Positions 11,031 through 22,910 of a stretch of 64,000 nt of DNA are shown in pieces. The notes under the pieces are model-generated. The model did not search any database. It saw only the letters and a program-made list of their open reading frames with translations, and was not told the DNA's origin. This DNA is from Rallus limicola (taxonomy: Eukaryota; Chordata; Aves; Gruiformes; Rallidae), in assembly GCA_022605955.1 (NCBI GenBank), contig JAKCOZ010000250.1, forward strand, positions 1-64,000. Reading direction: 5' to 3'. Position 1 is the first letter of the stretch, and each line of letters opens with the position of its first letter. Position numbers and translations under genes: made by a program.

Positions 11031-14000
11031 ATGCCTTTCAGTCCTAGCTTCTTTACTTTGGGAGTTATTGCTGGACGTTTAGCATGTTTTGAACTGCAGT
11101 CTGCTAGGGCCGAGAAAAGCACCGTAGGAGGTTCCAGGCATGTTCCCTCTTTCCAGGCAAAGGAAAAGGCTGAGAGCCAAAGTGACAGGGTCTGCTTGTG
11201 TGTCCTGTTAGGAGGTTTCAGACAAGCTATGCCTTTCAGTCCTAGCTTCTTTACTTTGGGAGTTATTGCTGGACGTTTAGCATGTTTTGAACTGCAGTCT
11301 GCTAGGGCCGAGAAAAGCACCGTAGGAGGTTCCAGGCATGTTCCCTCTTTCCAGGCAAAGGAAAAGGCTGAGAGCCAAAGTGACAGGGTCTGCTTGTGTG
11401 TCCTGTTAGGAGGTTTCAGACAAGCTATGCCTTTCAGGCCTAGCTTCTTTACTTTGGGAGTTATTGCTGGACGTTTAGCATGTTTTGAACTGCAGTCTGC
11501 TAGGGCCGAGAAAAGCACTGTAGGAGGTAGCAGGTATGTTCCCTCTTTCCAGGCAAAGGAAAAGGCTGAGAGCCAAAGTGACAGGGTGTGCTTGTGTGTC
11601 CTGTTAGGAGGTTTCAGACAAGCTATGCCTTTCAGGCCTAGCTTCTTTACTTTGGGAGTTATTGCTGGACGTTTAGCATGTTTTGAACTGCAGTCTGCTA
11701 GGGCCGAGAAAAGCACCGTAGGAGGTTCCAGGCATGTTCCCTCTTTCCAGGCAAAGGAAAAGGCTGAGAGCCAAAGTGACAGGGTCTGCTCGTGTGTCCT
11801 GTTAGGAGGTTTCAGACAAGCTATGCCTTTCAGTCCTAGCTTCTTTACTTTGGGAGTTATTGCTGGACATTTAGCATGTTTTGAACTGCAGTCTGCTAGG
11901 GCCGAGAAAAGCACCGTAGGAGGTTCCAGGCATGTTCCCTCTTTCCAGGCAAAGGAAAAGGCTGAGAGCCAAAGTGACAGGGTCTGCTTGTGAGTCCTGT
12001 TAGGAGGTTTCAGACAAGCTATGCCTTTCAGGCCTAGCTTCTTTACTTTGGGAGTTATTGCTGGACGTTTAGCATGTTTTGAACTGCAGTCTGCTAGGGC
12101 CGAGAAAAGCACCGTAGGAGGTTCCAGGCATGTTCCCTCTTTCCAGGCAAAGGAAAAGGCTGAGAGCCAAAGTGACAGGGTCTGCTTGTGTGTCCTGTTA
12201 GGAGGTTTCAGACAAGCTATGCCTTTCAGTCCTAGCTTCTTTACTTTGGGAGTTATTGCTGGACGTTTAGCATGTTTTGAACTGCAGTCTGCTAGGGCCG
12301 AGAAAAGCACCGTAGGAGGTTCCAGGCATGTTCCCTCTTTCCAGGCAAAGGAAAAGGCTGAGAGCCAAAGTGACAGGGTCTGCTTGTGTGTCCTGTTAGG
12401 AGGTTTCAGACAAGCTATGCCTTTCAGGCCTAGCTTCTTTACTTTGGGAGTTATTGCTGGACGTTTAGCATGTTTTGAACTGCAGTCTGCTAGGGCCGAG
12501 AAAAGCACTGTAGGAGGTAGCAGGTATGTTCCCTCTTTCCAGGCAATGGAAAAGGCTGAGAGCCAAAGTGACAGGGTCTGCTTGTGTGTCCTGTTAGGAG
12601 GTTTCAGACAAGCTATGCCTTTCATGCCTAGCTTCTTTACTTTGGGAGTTATTGCTGGACGTTTAGCATGTTTTGAACTGCAGTCTGCTAGGGCCGAGAA
12701 AAGCACCGTAGGTGGTTCCAGGCATGTTCCCTCTTTCCAGGCAAAGGAAAAGGCTGAGAGCCAAAGTGACAGGGTCTGCTTGTGTGTCCTGTTAGGAGGT
12801 TTCAGACAAGCTATGCCTTTCAGTCCTAGCTTCTTTACTTTGGGAGTTATTGCTGGACATTTAGCATGTTTTGAACTGCAGTCTGCTAGGGCCGAGAAAA
12901 GCACCGTAGGAGGTTCCAGGCATGTTCCCTCTTTCCAGGCAAAGGAAAAGGCTGAGAGCCAAAGTGACAGGGTCTGCTTGTGTGTCCTGTTAGGAGGTTT
13001 CAGACAAGCTATGCCTTTCAGTCCTAGCTTCTTTACTTTGGGAGTTATTGCTGGACGTTTAGCATGTTTTGAACTGCAGTCTGCTAGGGCCGAGAAAAGC
13101 ACCGTAGGAGGTTCCAGGCATGTTCCCTCTTTCCAGGCAAAGGAAAAGGCTGAGAGCCAAAGTGACAGGGTCTGCTTGTGTGTCCTGTTAGGAGGTTTCA
13201 GACAAGCTATGCCTTTCAGGCCTAGCTTCTTTACTTTGGGAGTTATTGCTGGACGTTTAGCATGTTTTGAACTGCAGTCTGCTAGGGCCGAGAAAAGCAC
13301 CGTAGGAGGTTCCAGGCATGTTCCCTCTTTCCAGGCAAAGGAAAAGGCTGAGAGCCAAAGTGACAGGGTCTGCTTGTGTGTCCTGTTAGGAGGTTTCAGA
13401 CAAGCTATGCCTTTCAGTCCTAGCTTCTTTACTTTGGGAGTTATTGCTGGACGTTTAGCATGTTTTGAACTGCAGTCTGCTAGGGCCGAGAAAAGCACCG
13501 TAGGAGGTTCCAGGCATGTTCCCTCTTTCCAGGCAAAGGAAAAGGCTGAGAGCCAAAGTGACAGGGTCTGCTTGTGTGTCCTGTTAGGAGGTTTCAGACA
13601 AGCTATGCCTTTCAGGCCTAGCTTCTTTACTTTGGGAGTTATTGCTGGACGTTTAGCATGTTTTGAACTGCAGTCTGCTAGGGCCGAGAAAAGCACCGTA
13701 GGAGGTTCCAGGCATGTTCCCTCTTTCCAGGCAAAGGAAAAGGCTGAGAGCCAAAGTGACAGGGTCTGCTTGTGTGTCCTGTTAGGAGGTTTCAGACAAG
13801 CTATGCCTTTCAGTCCTAGCTTCTTTACTTTGGGAGTTATTGCTGGACGTTTAGCATGTTTTGAACTGCAGTCTGCTAGGGCCGAGAAAAGCACCGTAGG
13901 AGGTTCCAGGCATGTTCCCTCTTTCCAAGCAAAGGAAAAGGCTGAGAGCCAAAGTGACAGGGTCTGCTTGTGTGTCCTGTTAGGAGGTTTCAGACAAGCT

Positions 14001-14396
14001 ATGCCTTTCAGGCCTAGCTTCTTTACTTTGGGAGTTATTGCTGGACGTTTAGCATGTTTTGAACTGCAGTCTGCTAGGGCCGAGAAAAGCACCGTAGGAG
14101 GTTCCAGGCATGTTCCCTCTTTCCAGGCAAAGGAAAAGGCTGAGAGCCAAAGTGACAGGGTCTGCTTGTGTGTCCTGTTAGGAGGTTTCAGACAAGCTAT
14201 GCCTTTCAGTCCTAGCTTCTTTACTTTGGGAGTTATTGCTGGACGTTTAGCATGTTTTGAACTGCTGTCTGCTAGGGCCGAGAAAAGCACCGTAGGAGGT
14301 TCCAGGCATGTTCCCTCTTTCCAGGCAAAGGAAAAGGCTGAGAGCCAAAGTGACAGGGTCTGCTTGTGTGTCCTGTTAGGAGGTTTCAGACAAGCT
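11031..14396. repeat. 17-monomer higher-order repeat (3,366 bp), copy 2
   Basis: Each diagnostic variant of copy 1 reappears at +3,366: gggtgtgc at 11587, TGA at 11991-11993, ccaagcaaag at 13927 and gaactgctg at 14266. The differences I found are a G-to-T at 12625 (M-type where copy 1 at 9259 is R-type) and ttgggag at 13635 where copy 1 has ttgcgag (10269). So few differences over 3.4 kb point to a recent unequal crossover or amplification. Confidence 0.88.
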
Positions 14397-14792
14397 ATGC
14401 CTTTCAGGCCTAGCTTCTTTACTTTGGGAGTTATTGCTGGACGTTTAGCATGTTTTGAACTGCAGTCTGCTAGGGCCGAGAAAAGCACCGTAGGAGGTTC
14501 CAGGCATGTTCCCTCTTTCCAGGCAAAGGAAAAGGCTGAGAGCCAAAGTGACAGGGTCTGCTTGTGTGTCCTGTTAGGAGGTTTCAGACAAGCTATGCCT
14601 TTCAGTCCTAGCTTCTTTACTTTGGGAGTTATTGCTGGACGTTTAGCATGTTTTGAACTGCAGTCTGCTAGGGCCGAGAAAAGCACCGTAGGAGGTTCCA
14701 GGCATGTTCCCTCTTTCCAGGCAAAGGAAAAGGCTGAGAGCCAAAGTGACAGGGTCTGCTTGTGAGTCCTGTTAGGAGGTTTCAGACAAGCT
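13407..14792. repeat. 7-monomer tandem duplication (1,386 bp), copy 1
   Basis: This seven-monomer stretch overlaps the end of the second 17-mer. Its markers are ccaagcaaag (13927), gaactgctg (14266) and a terminal tgtgag stop variant (14763-14765). All three recur 1,386 bp later. The overlap with the 17-mer shows that different duplication lengths were laid over one another in the same place. Confidence 0.8.
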
Positions 14793-16178
14793 ATGCCTTT
14801 CAGGCCTAGCTTCTTTACTTTGGGAGTTATTGCTGGACGTTTAGCATGTTTTGAACTGCAGTCTGCTAGGGCCGAGAAAAGCACCGTAGGAGGTTCCAGG
14901 CATGTTCCCTCTTTCCAGGCAAAGGAAAAGGCTGAGAGCCAAAGTGACAGGGTCTGCTTGTGTGTCCTGTTAGGAGGTTTCAGACAAGCTATGCCTTTCA
15001 GTCCTAGCTTCTTTACTTTGGGAGTTATTGCTGGACGTTTAGCATGTTTTGAACTGCAGTCTGCTAGGGCCGAGAAAAGCACCGTAGGAGGTTCCAGGCA
15101 TGTTCCCTCTTTCCAGGCAAAGGAAAAGGCTGAGAGCCAAAGTGACAGGGTCTGCTTGTGTGTCCTGTTAGGAGGTTTCAGACAAGCTATGCCTTTCAGT
15201 CCTAGCTTCTTTACTTTGGGAGTTATTGCTGGACGTTTAGCATGTTTTGAACTGCAGTCTGCTAGGGCCGAGAAAAGCACCGTAGGAGGTTCCAGGCATG
15301 TTCCCTCTTTCCAAGCAAAGGAAAAGGCTGAGAGCCAAAGTGACAGGGTCTGCTTGTGTGTCCTGTTAGGAGGTTTCAGACAAGCTATGCCTTTCAGGCC
15401 TAGCTTCTTTACTTTGGGAGTTATTGCTGGACGTTTAGCATGTTTTGAACTGCAGTCTGCTAGGGCCGAGAAAAGCACCGTAGGAGGTTCCAGGCATGTT
15501 CCCTCTTTCCAGGCAAAGGAAAAGGCTGAGAGCCAAAGTGACAGGGTCTGCTTGTGTGTCCTGTTAGGAGGTTTCAGACAAGCTATGCCTTTCAGGCCTA
15601 GCTTCTTTACTTTGGGAGTTATTGCTGGACGTTTAGCATGTTTTGAACTGCTGTCTGCTAGGGCCGAGAAAAGCACCGTAGGAGGTTCCAGGCATGTTCC
15701 CTCTTTCCAGGCAAAGGAAAAGGCTGAGAGCCAAAGTGACAGGGTCTGCTTGTGTGTCCTGTTAGGAGGTTTCAGACAAGCTATGCCTTTCAGGCCTAGC
15801 TTCTTTACTTTGGGAGTTATTGCTGGACGTTTAGCATGTTTTGAACTGCAGTCTGCTAGGGCCGAGAAAAGCACCGTAGGAGGTTCCAGGCATGTTCCCT
15901 CTTTCCAGGCAAAGGAAAAGGCTGAGAGCCAAAGTGACAGGGTCTGCTTGTGTGTCCTGTTAGGAGGTTTCAGACAAGCTATGCCTTTCAGTCCTAGCTT
16001 CTTTACTTTGGGAGTTATTGCTGGACGTTTAGCATGTTTTGAACTGCAGTCTGCTAGGGCCGAGAAAAGCACCGTAGGAGGTTCCAGGCATGTTCCCTCT
16101 TTCCAGGCAAAGGAAAAGGCTGAGAGCCAAAGTGACAGGGTCTGCTTGTGAGTCCTGTTAGGAGGTTTCAGACAAGCT
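14793..16178. repeat. 7-monomer tandem duplication (1,386 bp), copy 2
   Basis: This carries ccaagcaaag at 15313, gaactgctg at 15652 and the TGA variant at 16149-16151, each 1,386 bp after copy 1. The two copies differ in three monomers at the R/S site (S/R, R/S and S/R at monomers 1, 2 and 5), while the other markers agree. That site therefore changes faster, or is converted more often, than the rest of the unit. Confidence 0.8.
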
Positions 16179-19148
16179 ATGCCTTTCAGTCCTAGCTTCT
16201 TTACTTTGGGAGTTATTGCTGGACGTTTAGCATGTTTTGAACTGCAGTCTGCTAGGGCCGAGAAAAGCACCGTAGGAGGTTCCAGGCATGTTCCCTCTTT
16301 CCAGGCAAAGGAAAAGGCTGAGAGCCAAAGTGACAGGGTCTGCTTGTCTGTCCTGTTAGGAGGTTTCAGACAAGCTATGCCTTTCAGTCCTAGCTTCTTT
16401 ACTTTGGGAGTTATTGCTGGACGTTTAGCATGTTTTGAACTGCAGTCTGCTAGGGCCGAGAAAAGCACCGTAGGAGGTTCCAGGCATGTTCCCTCTTTCC
16501 AGGCAAAGGAAAAGGCTGAGAGCCAAAGTGACAGGGTCTGCTTGTGTGTCCTGTTAGGAGGTTTCAGACAAGCTATGCCTTTCAGGCCTAGCTTCTTTAC
16601 TTTGGGAGTTATTGCTGGACGTTTAGCATGTTTTGAACTGCAGTCTGCTAGGGCCGAGAAAAGCACCGTAGGAGGTTCCAGGCATGTTCCCTCTTTCCAG
16701 GCAAAGGAAAAGGCTGAGAGCCAAAGTGACAGGGTCTGCTTGTGTGTCCTGTTAGGAGGTTTCAGACAAGCTATGCCTTTCAGGCCTAGCTTCTTTACTT
16801 TGGGAGTTATTGCTGGACGTTTAGCATGTTTTGAACTGCAGTCTGCTAGGGCCGAGAAAAGCACCGTAGGAGGTTCCAGGCATGTTCCCTCTTTCCAGGC
16901 AAAGGAAAAGGCTGAGAGCCAAAGTGACAGGGTCTGCTTGTGTGTCCTGTTAGGAGGTTTCAGACAAGCTATGCCTTTCAGTCCTAGCTTCTTTACTTTG
17001 GGAGTTATTGCTGGACGTTTAGCATGTTTTGAACTGCAGTCTGCTAGGGCCGAGAAAAGCACCGTAGGAGGTTCCAGGCATGTTCCCTCTTTCCAGGCAA
17101 AGGAAAAGGCTGAGCGCCAAAGTGACAGGGTCTGCTTGTGTGTCCTGTTAGGGGGTTTCAGACAAGCTATGCCTTTCATGCCTAGCTTCTTTACTTTGGG
17201 AGTTATTGCTGGACGTTTAGCATGTTTTGAACTGCAGTCTGCTAGGGCCGAGAAAAGCACTGTAGGAGGTAGCAGGTATGTTCCCTCTTTCCAGGCAAAG
17301 GAAAAGGCTGAGAGCCAAAGTGACAGGGTCTGCTTGTGTGTCCTGTTAGGAGGTTTCAGACAAGCTATGCCTTTCATGCCTAGCTTCTTTACTTTGGGAG
17401 TTATTGCTGGACGTTTAGCATGTTTTGAACTGCAGTCTTCTAGGGCCGAGAAAAGCACCGTAGGAGGTTCCAGGCATGTTCCCTCTTTCCAGGCAAAGGA
17501 AAAGGCTGAGAGCCAAAGTGACAGGGTCTGCTTGTGTGTCCTGTTAGGAGGTTTCAGACAAGCTATGCCTTTCAGTCCTAGCTTCTTTACTTTGGGAGTT
17601 ATTGCTGGACGTTTAGCATGTTTTCAACTGCAGTCTGCTAGGGCCGAGAAAAGCACCGTAGGAGGTTCCAGGCATGTTCCCTCTTTCCAGGCAAAGGAAA
17701 AGGCTGAGAGCCAAAGTGACAGGGTCTGCTTGTGAGTCCTGTTAGGAGGTTTCAGACAAGCTATGCCTTTCATGCCTAGCTTCTTTACTTTGGGAGTTAT
17801 TGCTGGACGTTTAGCATGTTTTGAACTGCAGTCTGCTAGGGCCGAGAAAAGCACCGTAGGAGGTTCCAGGCATGTTCCCTCTTTCCAGGCAAAGGAAAAG
17901 GCTGAGAGCCAAAGTGACAGGGTCTGCTTGTGTGTCCTGTTAGGAGGTTTCAGACAAGCTATGCCTTTCAGTCCTAGCTTCTTTACTTTGGGAGTTATTG
18001 CTGGACGTTTAGCATGTTTTGAACTGCAGTCTGCTAGGGCCGAGAAAAGCACCGTAGGAGGTTCCAGGCATGTTCCCTCTTTCCAGGCAAAGGAAAAGGC
18101 TGAGAGCCAAAGTGACAGGGTCTGCTTGTGTGTCCTGTTAGGAGGTTTCAGACAAGCTATGCCTTTCATGCCTAGCTTCTTTACTTTGGGAGTTATTGCT
18201 GGACGTTTAGCATGTTTTGAACAGCAGTCTGCTAGGGCCGAGAAAAGCACCGTAGGAGGTTCCAGGCATGTTCCCTCTTTCCAGGCAAAGGAAAAGGCTG
18301 AGAGCCAAAGTGACAGGGTCTGCTTGTGTGTCCTGTTAGGAGGTTTCAGACAAGCTATGCCTTTCATGCCTAGCTTCTTTACTTTGGGAGTTATTGCTGG
18401 ACGTTTAGCATGTTTTGAACTGCAGTCTGCTAGGGCTGAGAAAAGCACCGTAGGTGGTTCCAGGCATGTTCCCTCTTTCCAGGCAAAGGAAAAGGCTGAG
18501 AGCCAAAGTGACAGGGTCTGCTTGTGTGTCCTGTTAGGAGGTTTCAGACAAGCTATGCCTTTCAGGCCTAGCTTCTTTACTTTGGGAGTTATTGCTGGAC
18601 GTTTAGCATGTTTTGAACTGCAGTCTGCTAGGGCCGAGAAAAGCACCGTAGGAGGTTCCAGGCATGTTCCCTCTTTCCAGGCAAAGGAAAAGGCTGAGAG
18701 CCAAAGTGACAGGGTCTGCTTGTGTGTCCTGTTAGGAGGTTTCAGACAAGCTATGCCTTTCATGCCTAGCTTCTTTACTTTGGGAGTTACTGCTGGACGT
18801 TTAGCATGTTTTGAACTGCAGTCTGCTAGGGCCGAGAAAAGCACCGTAGGAGGTTCCAGGCATGTTCCCTCTTTCCAGGCAAAGGAAAAGGCTGAGAGCC
18901 AAAGTGACAGGGTCTGCTTGTGTGTCCTGTTAGGAGGTTTCAGACAAGCTATGCCTTTCAGTCCTAGCTTCTTTACTTTGGGAGTTATTGCTGGACATTT
19001 AGCATGTTTTGAACTGCAGTCTGCTAGGGCCGAGAAAAGCACTGTAGGAGGTTCCAGGCATGTTCCCTCTTTCCAGGCAAAGGAAAAGGCTGAGAGCCAA
19101 AGTGACAGGGTCTGCTTGTGAGTCCTGTTAGGAGGTTTCAGACAAGCT

Positions 19149-19742
19149 ATGCCTTTCATGCCTAGCTTCTTTACTTTGGGAGTTCTTGCTGGACGTTTAG
19201 CATGTTTTGAACTGCAGTCTGCTAGGGCCGAGAAAAGCACCGTAGGAGGTTCCAGGCATGTTCCCTCTTTCCAGGCAAAGGAAAAGGCTGAGAGCCAAAG
19301 TGACAGGGTCTGCTTGTGTGTCCTGTTAGGAGGTTTCAGACAAGCTATGCCTTTCAGTCCTAGCTTCTTTACTTTGGGAGTTATTGCTGGACGTTTAACA
19401 TGTTTTGAACTGCAGTCTGCTAGGGCCGAGAAAAGCACCGTAGGAGGTTCCAGGCATGTTCCCTCTTTCCAGGCAAAGGAAAAGGCTGAGAGCCAAAGTG
19501 ACAGGGTCTGCTTGTGTGTCCTGTTAGGAGGTTTCAGACAAGCTATGCCTTTCAGTCCTAGCTTCTTTACTTTGGGAGTTATTGCTGGACATTTAGCATG
19601 TTTTGAACTGCAGTCTGCTAGGGCCGAGAAAAGCACTGTAGGAGGTTCCAGGCATGTTCCCTCTTTCCAGGCAAAGGAAAAGGCTGAGAGCCAAAGTGAC
19701 AGGGTCTGCTTGTGAGTCCTGTTAGGAGGTTTCAGACAAGCT
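19149..19742. repeat. Three-monomer tandem duplication (594 bp)
   Basis: The single-base variant gttcttgctgg occurs at about 19184 and again at about 19778, exactly 594 bp apart, each in an M-type monomer followed by an S-type. The related block at 24098 has only one such position and no extra three monomers, so this is a local gain of three units. It also carries a private gtttaacatg change in its second monomer (near 19396). Confidence 0.75.
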
Positions 19743-21524
19743 ATGCCTTTCATGCCTAGCTTCTTTACTTTGGGAGTTCTTGCTGGACGTTTAGCATGTT
19801 TTGAACTGCAGTCTGCTAGGGCCGAGAAAAGCACCGTAGGAGGTTCCAGGCATGTTCCCTCTTTCCAGGCAAAGGAAAAGGCTGAGAGCCAAAGTGACAG
19901 GGTCTGCTTGTGTGTCCTGTTAGGAGGTTTCAGACAAGCTATGCCTTTCAGTCCTAGCTTCTTTACTTTGGGAGTTATTGCTGGACGTTTAGCATGTTTT
20001 GAACTGCAGTCTGCTAGGGCCGAGAAAAGCACCGTAGGAGGTTCCAGGCATGTTCCCTCTTTCCAGGCAAAGGAAAAGGCTGAGAGCCAAAGTGACAGGG
20101 TCTGCTTGTGTGTCCTGTTAGGAGGTTTCAGACAAGCTATGCCTTTCATGCCTAGCTTCTTTACTTTGGGAGTTATTGCTGGACGTTGAGCATGTTTTGA
20201 ACTGCAGTCTGCTAGGGCCGAGAAAAGCACCGTAGGAGGTTCCAGGCATGTTCCCTCTTTCCAGGCAAAGGAAAAGGCTGAGAGCCAAAGTGACAGGGTC
20301 TGCTTGTGTGTCCTTTTAGGAGGTTTCAGACAAGCTATGCCTTTCAGTCCTAGCTTCTTTACTTTGGGAGTTATTGCTGGACGTTTAGCATGTTTTGAAC
20401 TGCAGTCTGCTAGGGCCGAGAAAAGCACCGTAGGAGGTTCCAGGCATGTTCCCTCTTTCCAGGCAAAGGAAAAGGCTGAGAGCCAAAGTGACAGGGTCTG
20501 CTTGTGTGTCCTGTTAGGAGGTTTCAGACAAGCTATGCCTTTCAGGCCTAGCTTCTTTACTTTGGGAGTTATTGCTGGACGTTTAGCATGTTTTGAACTG
20601 CAGTCTGCTAGGGCCGAGAAAAGCACCGTAGGAGGTTCCAGGCATGTTCCCTCTTTCCAGGCAAAGGAAAAGGCTGAGAGCCAAAGTGACAGGGTCTGCT
20701 TGTGTGTCCTGTTAGGAGGTTTCAGACAAGCTATGCCTTTCAGTCCTAGCTTCTTTACTTTGGGAGTTATTGCTGGACGTTTAGCATGTTTTGAACTGCA
20801 GTCTGCTAGGGCCGAGAAAAGCACCGTAGGAGGTTCCAGGCATGTTCCCTCTTTCCAGGCAAAGGAAAAGGCTGAGCGCCAAAGTGACAGGTTCTGCTTG
20901 TGTGTCCTGTTAGGGGGTTTCAGACAAGCTATGCCTTTCATGCCTAGCTTCTTTACTTTGGGAGTTATTGCTGGACGTTTAGCATGTTTTGAACTGCAGT
21001 CTGCTAGGGCCGAGAAAAGCACTGTAGGAGGTAGCAGGTATGTTCCCTCTTTCCAGGCAAAGGAAAAGGCTGAGAGCCAAAGTGACAGGGTCTGCTTGTG
21101 TGTCCATTTAGGAGGTTTCAGACAAGCTATGCCTTTCATGCCTAGCTTCTTTACTTTGGGAGTTATTGCTGGACGTTTAGCATGTTTTGAACTGCAGTCT
21201 GCTAGGGCCGAGAAAAGCACCGTAGGAGGTTCCAGGCATGTTCCCTCTTTCCAGGCAAAGGAAAAGGCTGAGAGCCAAAGTGACAGGGTCTGCTTGTGTG
21301 TCCTGTTAGGAGGTTTCAGACAAGCTATGCCTTTCAGTCCTAGCTTCTTTACTTTGGGAGTTATTGCTGGACGTTTAGCATGTTTTGAACTGCACTCTGC
21401 TAGGGCCGAGAAAAGCACCGTAGGAGGTTCCAGGCATGTTCCCTCTTTCCAGGCAAAGGAAAAGGCTGAGAGCCAAAGTGACAGGGTCTGCTCGTGTGTC
21501 CTGTTAGGAGGTTTCAGACAAGCT

Positions 21525-22910
21525 ATGCCTTTCAGGCCTAGCTTCTTTACTTTGGGAGTTATTGCTGGACGTTTAGCATGTTTTGAACTGCAGTCTGCTA
21601 GGGCCGAGAAAAGCACCGTAGGAGGTTCCAGGCATGTTCCCTCTTTCCAGGCAAAGGAAAAGGCTGAGCGCCAAAGTGACAGGGTCTGCTTGTGTGTCCT
21701 GTTAGGGGGTTTCAGACAAGCTATGCCTTTCAGGCCTAGATTCTTTACTTTGGGAGTTATTGCTGGACGTTTAGCATGTTTTGAACTGCAGTCTGCTAGG
21801 GCCGAGAAAAGCACTGTAGGAGGTAGCAGGTATGTTCCCTCTTTCCAGGCAAAGGAAAAGGCTGAGAGCCAAAGTGACAGGGTCTGCTTGTGTGTCCATT
21901 TAGGAGGTTTCAGACAAGCTATGCCTTTCATGCCTAGCTTCTTTACTTTGGGAGTTATTGCTGGACGTTTAGCATGTTTTGAACTGCAGTCTGCTAGGGC
22001 CGAGAAAAGCACCGTAGGAGGTTCCAGGCATGTTCCCTCTTTCCAGGCAAAGGAAAAGGCTGAGAGCCAAAGTGACAGGGTCTGCTTGTGTGTCCTGTTA
22101 GGAGGTTTCAGACAAGCTATGCCTTTCAGTCCTAGCTTCTTTACTTTGGGAGTTATTGCTGGACGTTTAGCATGTTTTGAACTGCACTCTGCTAGGGCCG
22201 AGAAAAGCACCGTAGGAGGTTCCAGGCATGTTCCCTCTTTCCAGGCAAAGGAAAAGGCTGAGCGCCAAAGTGACAGGGTCTGCTTGTGTGTCCTGTTAGG
22301 GGGGTTCAGACAAGCTATGCCTTTCATGCCTAGCTTCTTTACTTTGGGAGTTATTGCTGGACGTTTAGCATGTTTTGAACTGCAGTCTGCTAGGGCCGAG
22401 AAAAGCACTGTAGGAGGTAGCAGGTATGTTCCCTCTTTCCAGGCAAAGGAAAAGGCTGAGAGCCAAAGTGACAGGGTCTGCTTGTGTGTCCATTTAGGAG
22501 GTTTCAGACAAGCTATGCCTTTCAGGCCTAGCTTCTTTACTTTGGGAGTTATTGCTGGACGTTTAGCATGTTTTGAACTGCAGTCTGCTAGGGCCGAGAA
22601 AAGCACCGTAGGAGGTTCCAGGCATGTTCCCTCTTTCCAGGCAAAGGAAAAGGCTGAGAGCCAAAGTGACAGGGTCTGCTTGTGTGTCCTGTTAGGAGGT
22701 TTCAGACAAGCTATGCCTTTCAGTCCTAGCTTCTTTACTTTGGGAGTTATTGCTGGACGTTTAGCATGTTTTGAACTGCAGTCTGCTAGGGCCGAGAAAA
22801 GCACCGTAGGAGGTTCCAGGCATGTTCCCTCTTTCCAGGCAAAGGAAAAGGCTGAGAGCCAAAGTGACAGGGTCTGCTTGTGAGTCCTGTTAGGAGGTTT
22901 CAGACAAGCT
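21525..22910. repeat. Second 7-monomer HOR (1,386 bp), copy A
   Basis: Order of marked monomers: gagcgcc (21669); cctagattc with the tagcaggta block and a catttagg junction; M-type; gaactgcactc with a second gagcgcc (22263); M-type with tagcaggta and catttagg; R-type; S-type ending in a TGA variant (22881-22883). The two gagcgcc marks are 594 bp (three monomers) apart. The same ordered signature is found at 26474, 27860 and 47469. Confidence 0.82.

Noticed and set aside
7145..17458. Minus-strand open frame of 3,437 codons as a giant repeat protein
   Set aside because: It exists only because the satellite period is 66 codons. The opposite strand is also open, no flanking gene structure is visible, and the frame ends at indels. 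The same reasoning removes 17624-23482, 23761-36267, 41489-43795, 44941-47361, 47432-54292, 57749-60040 and 60111-62615.
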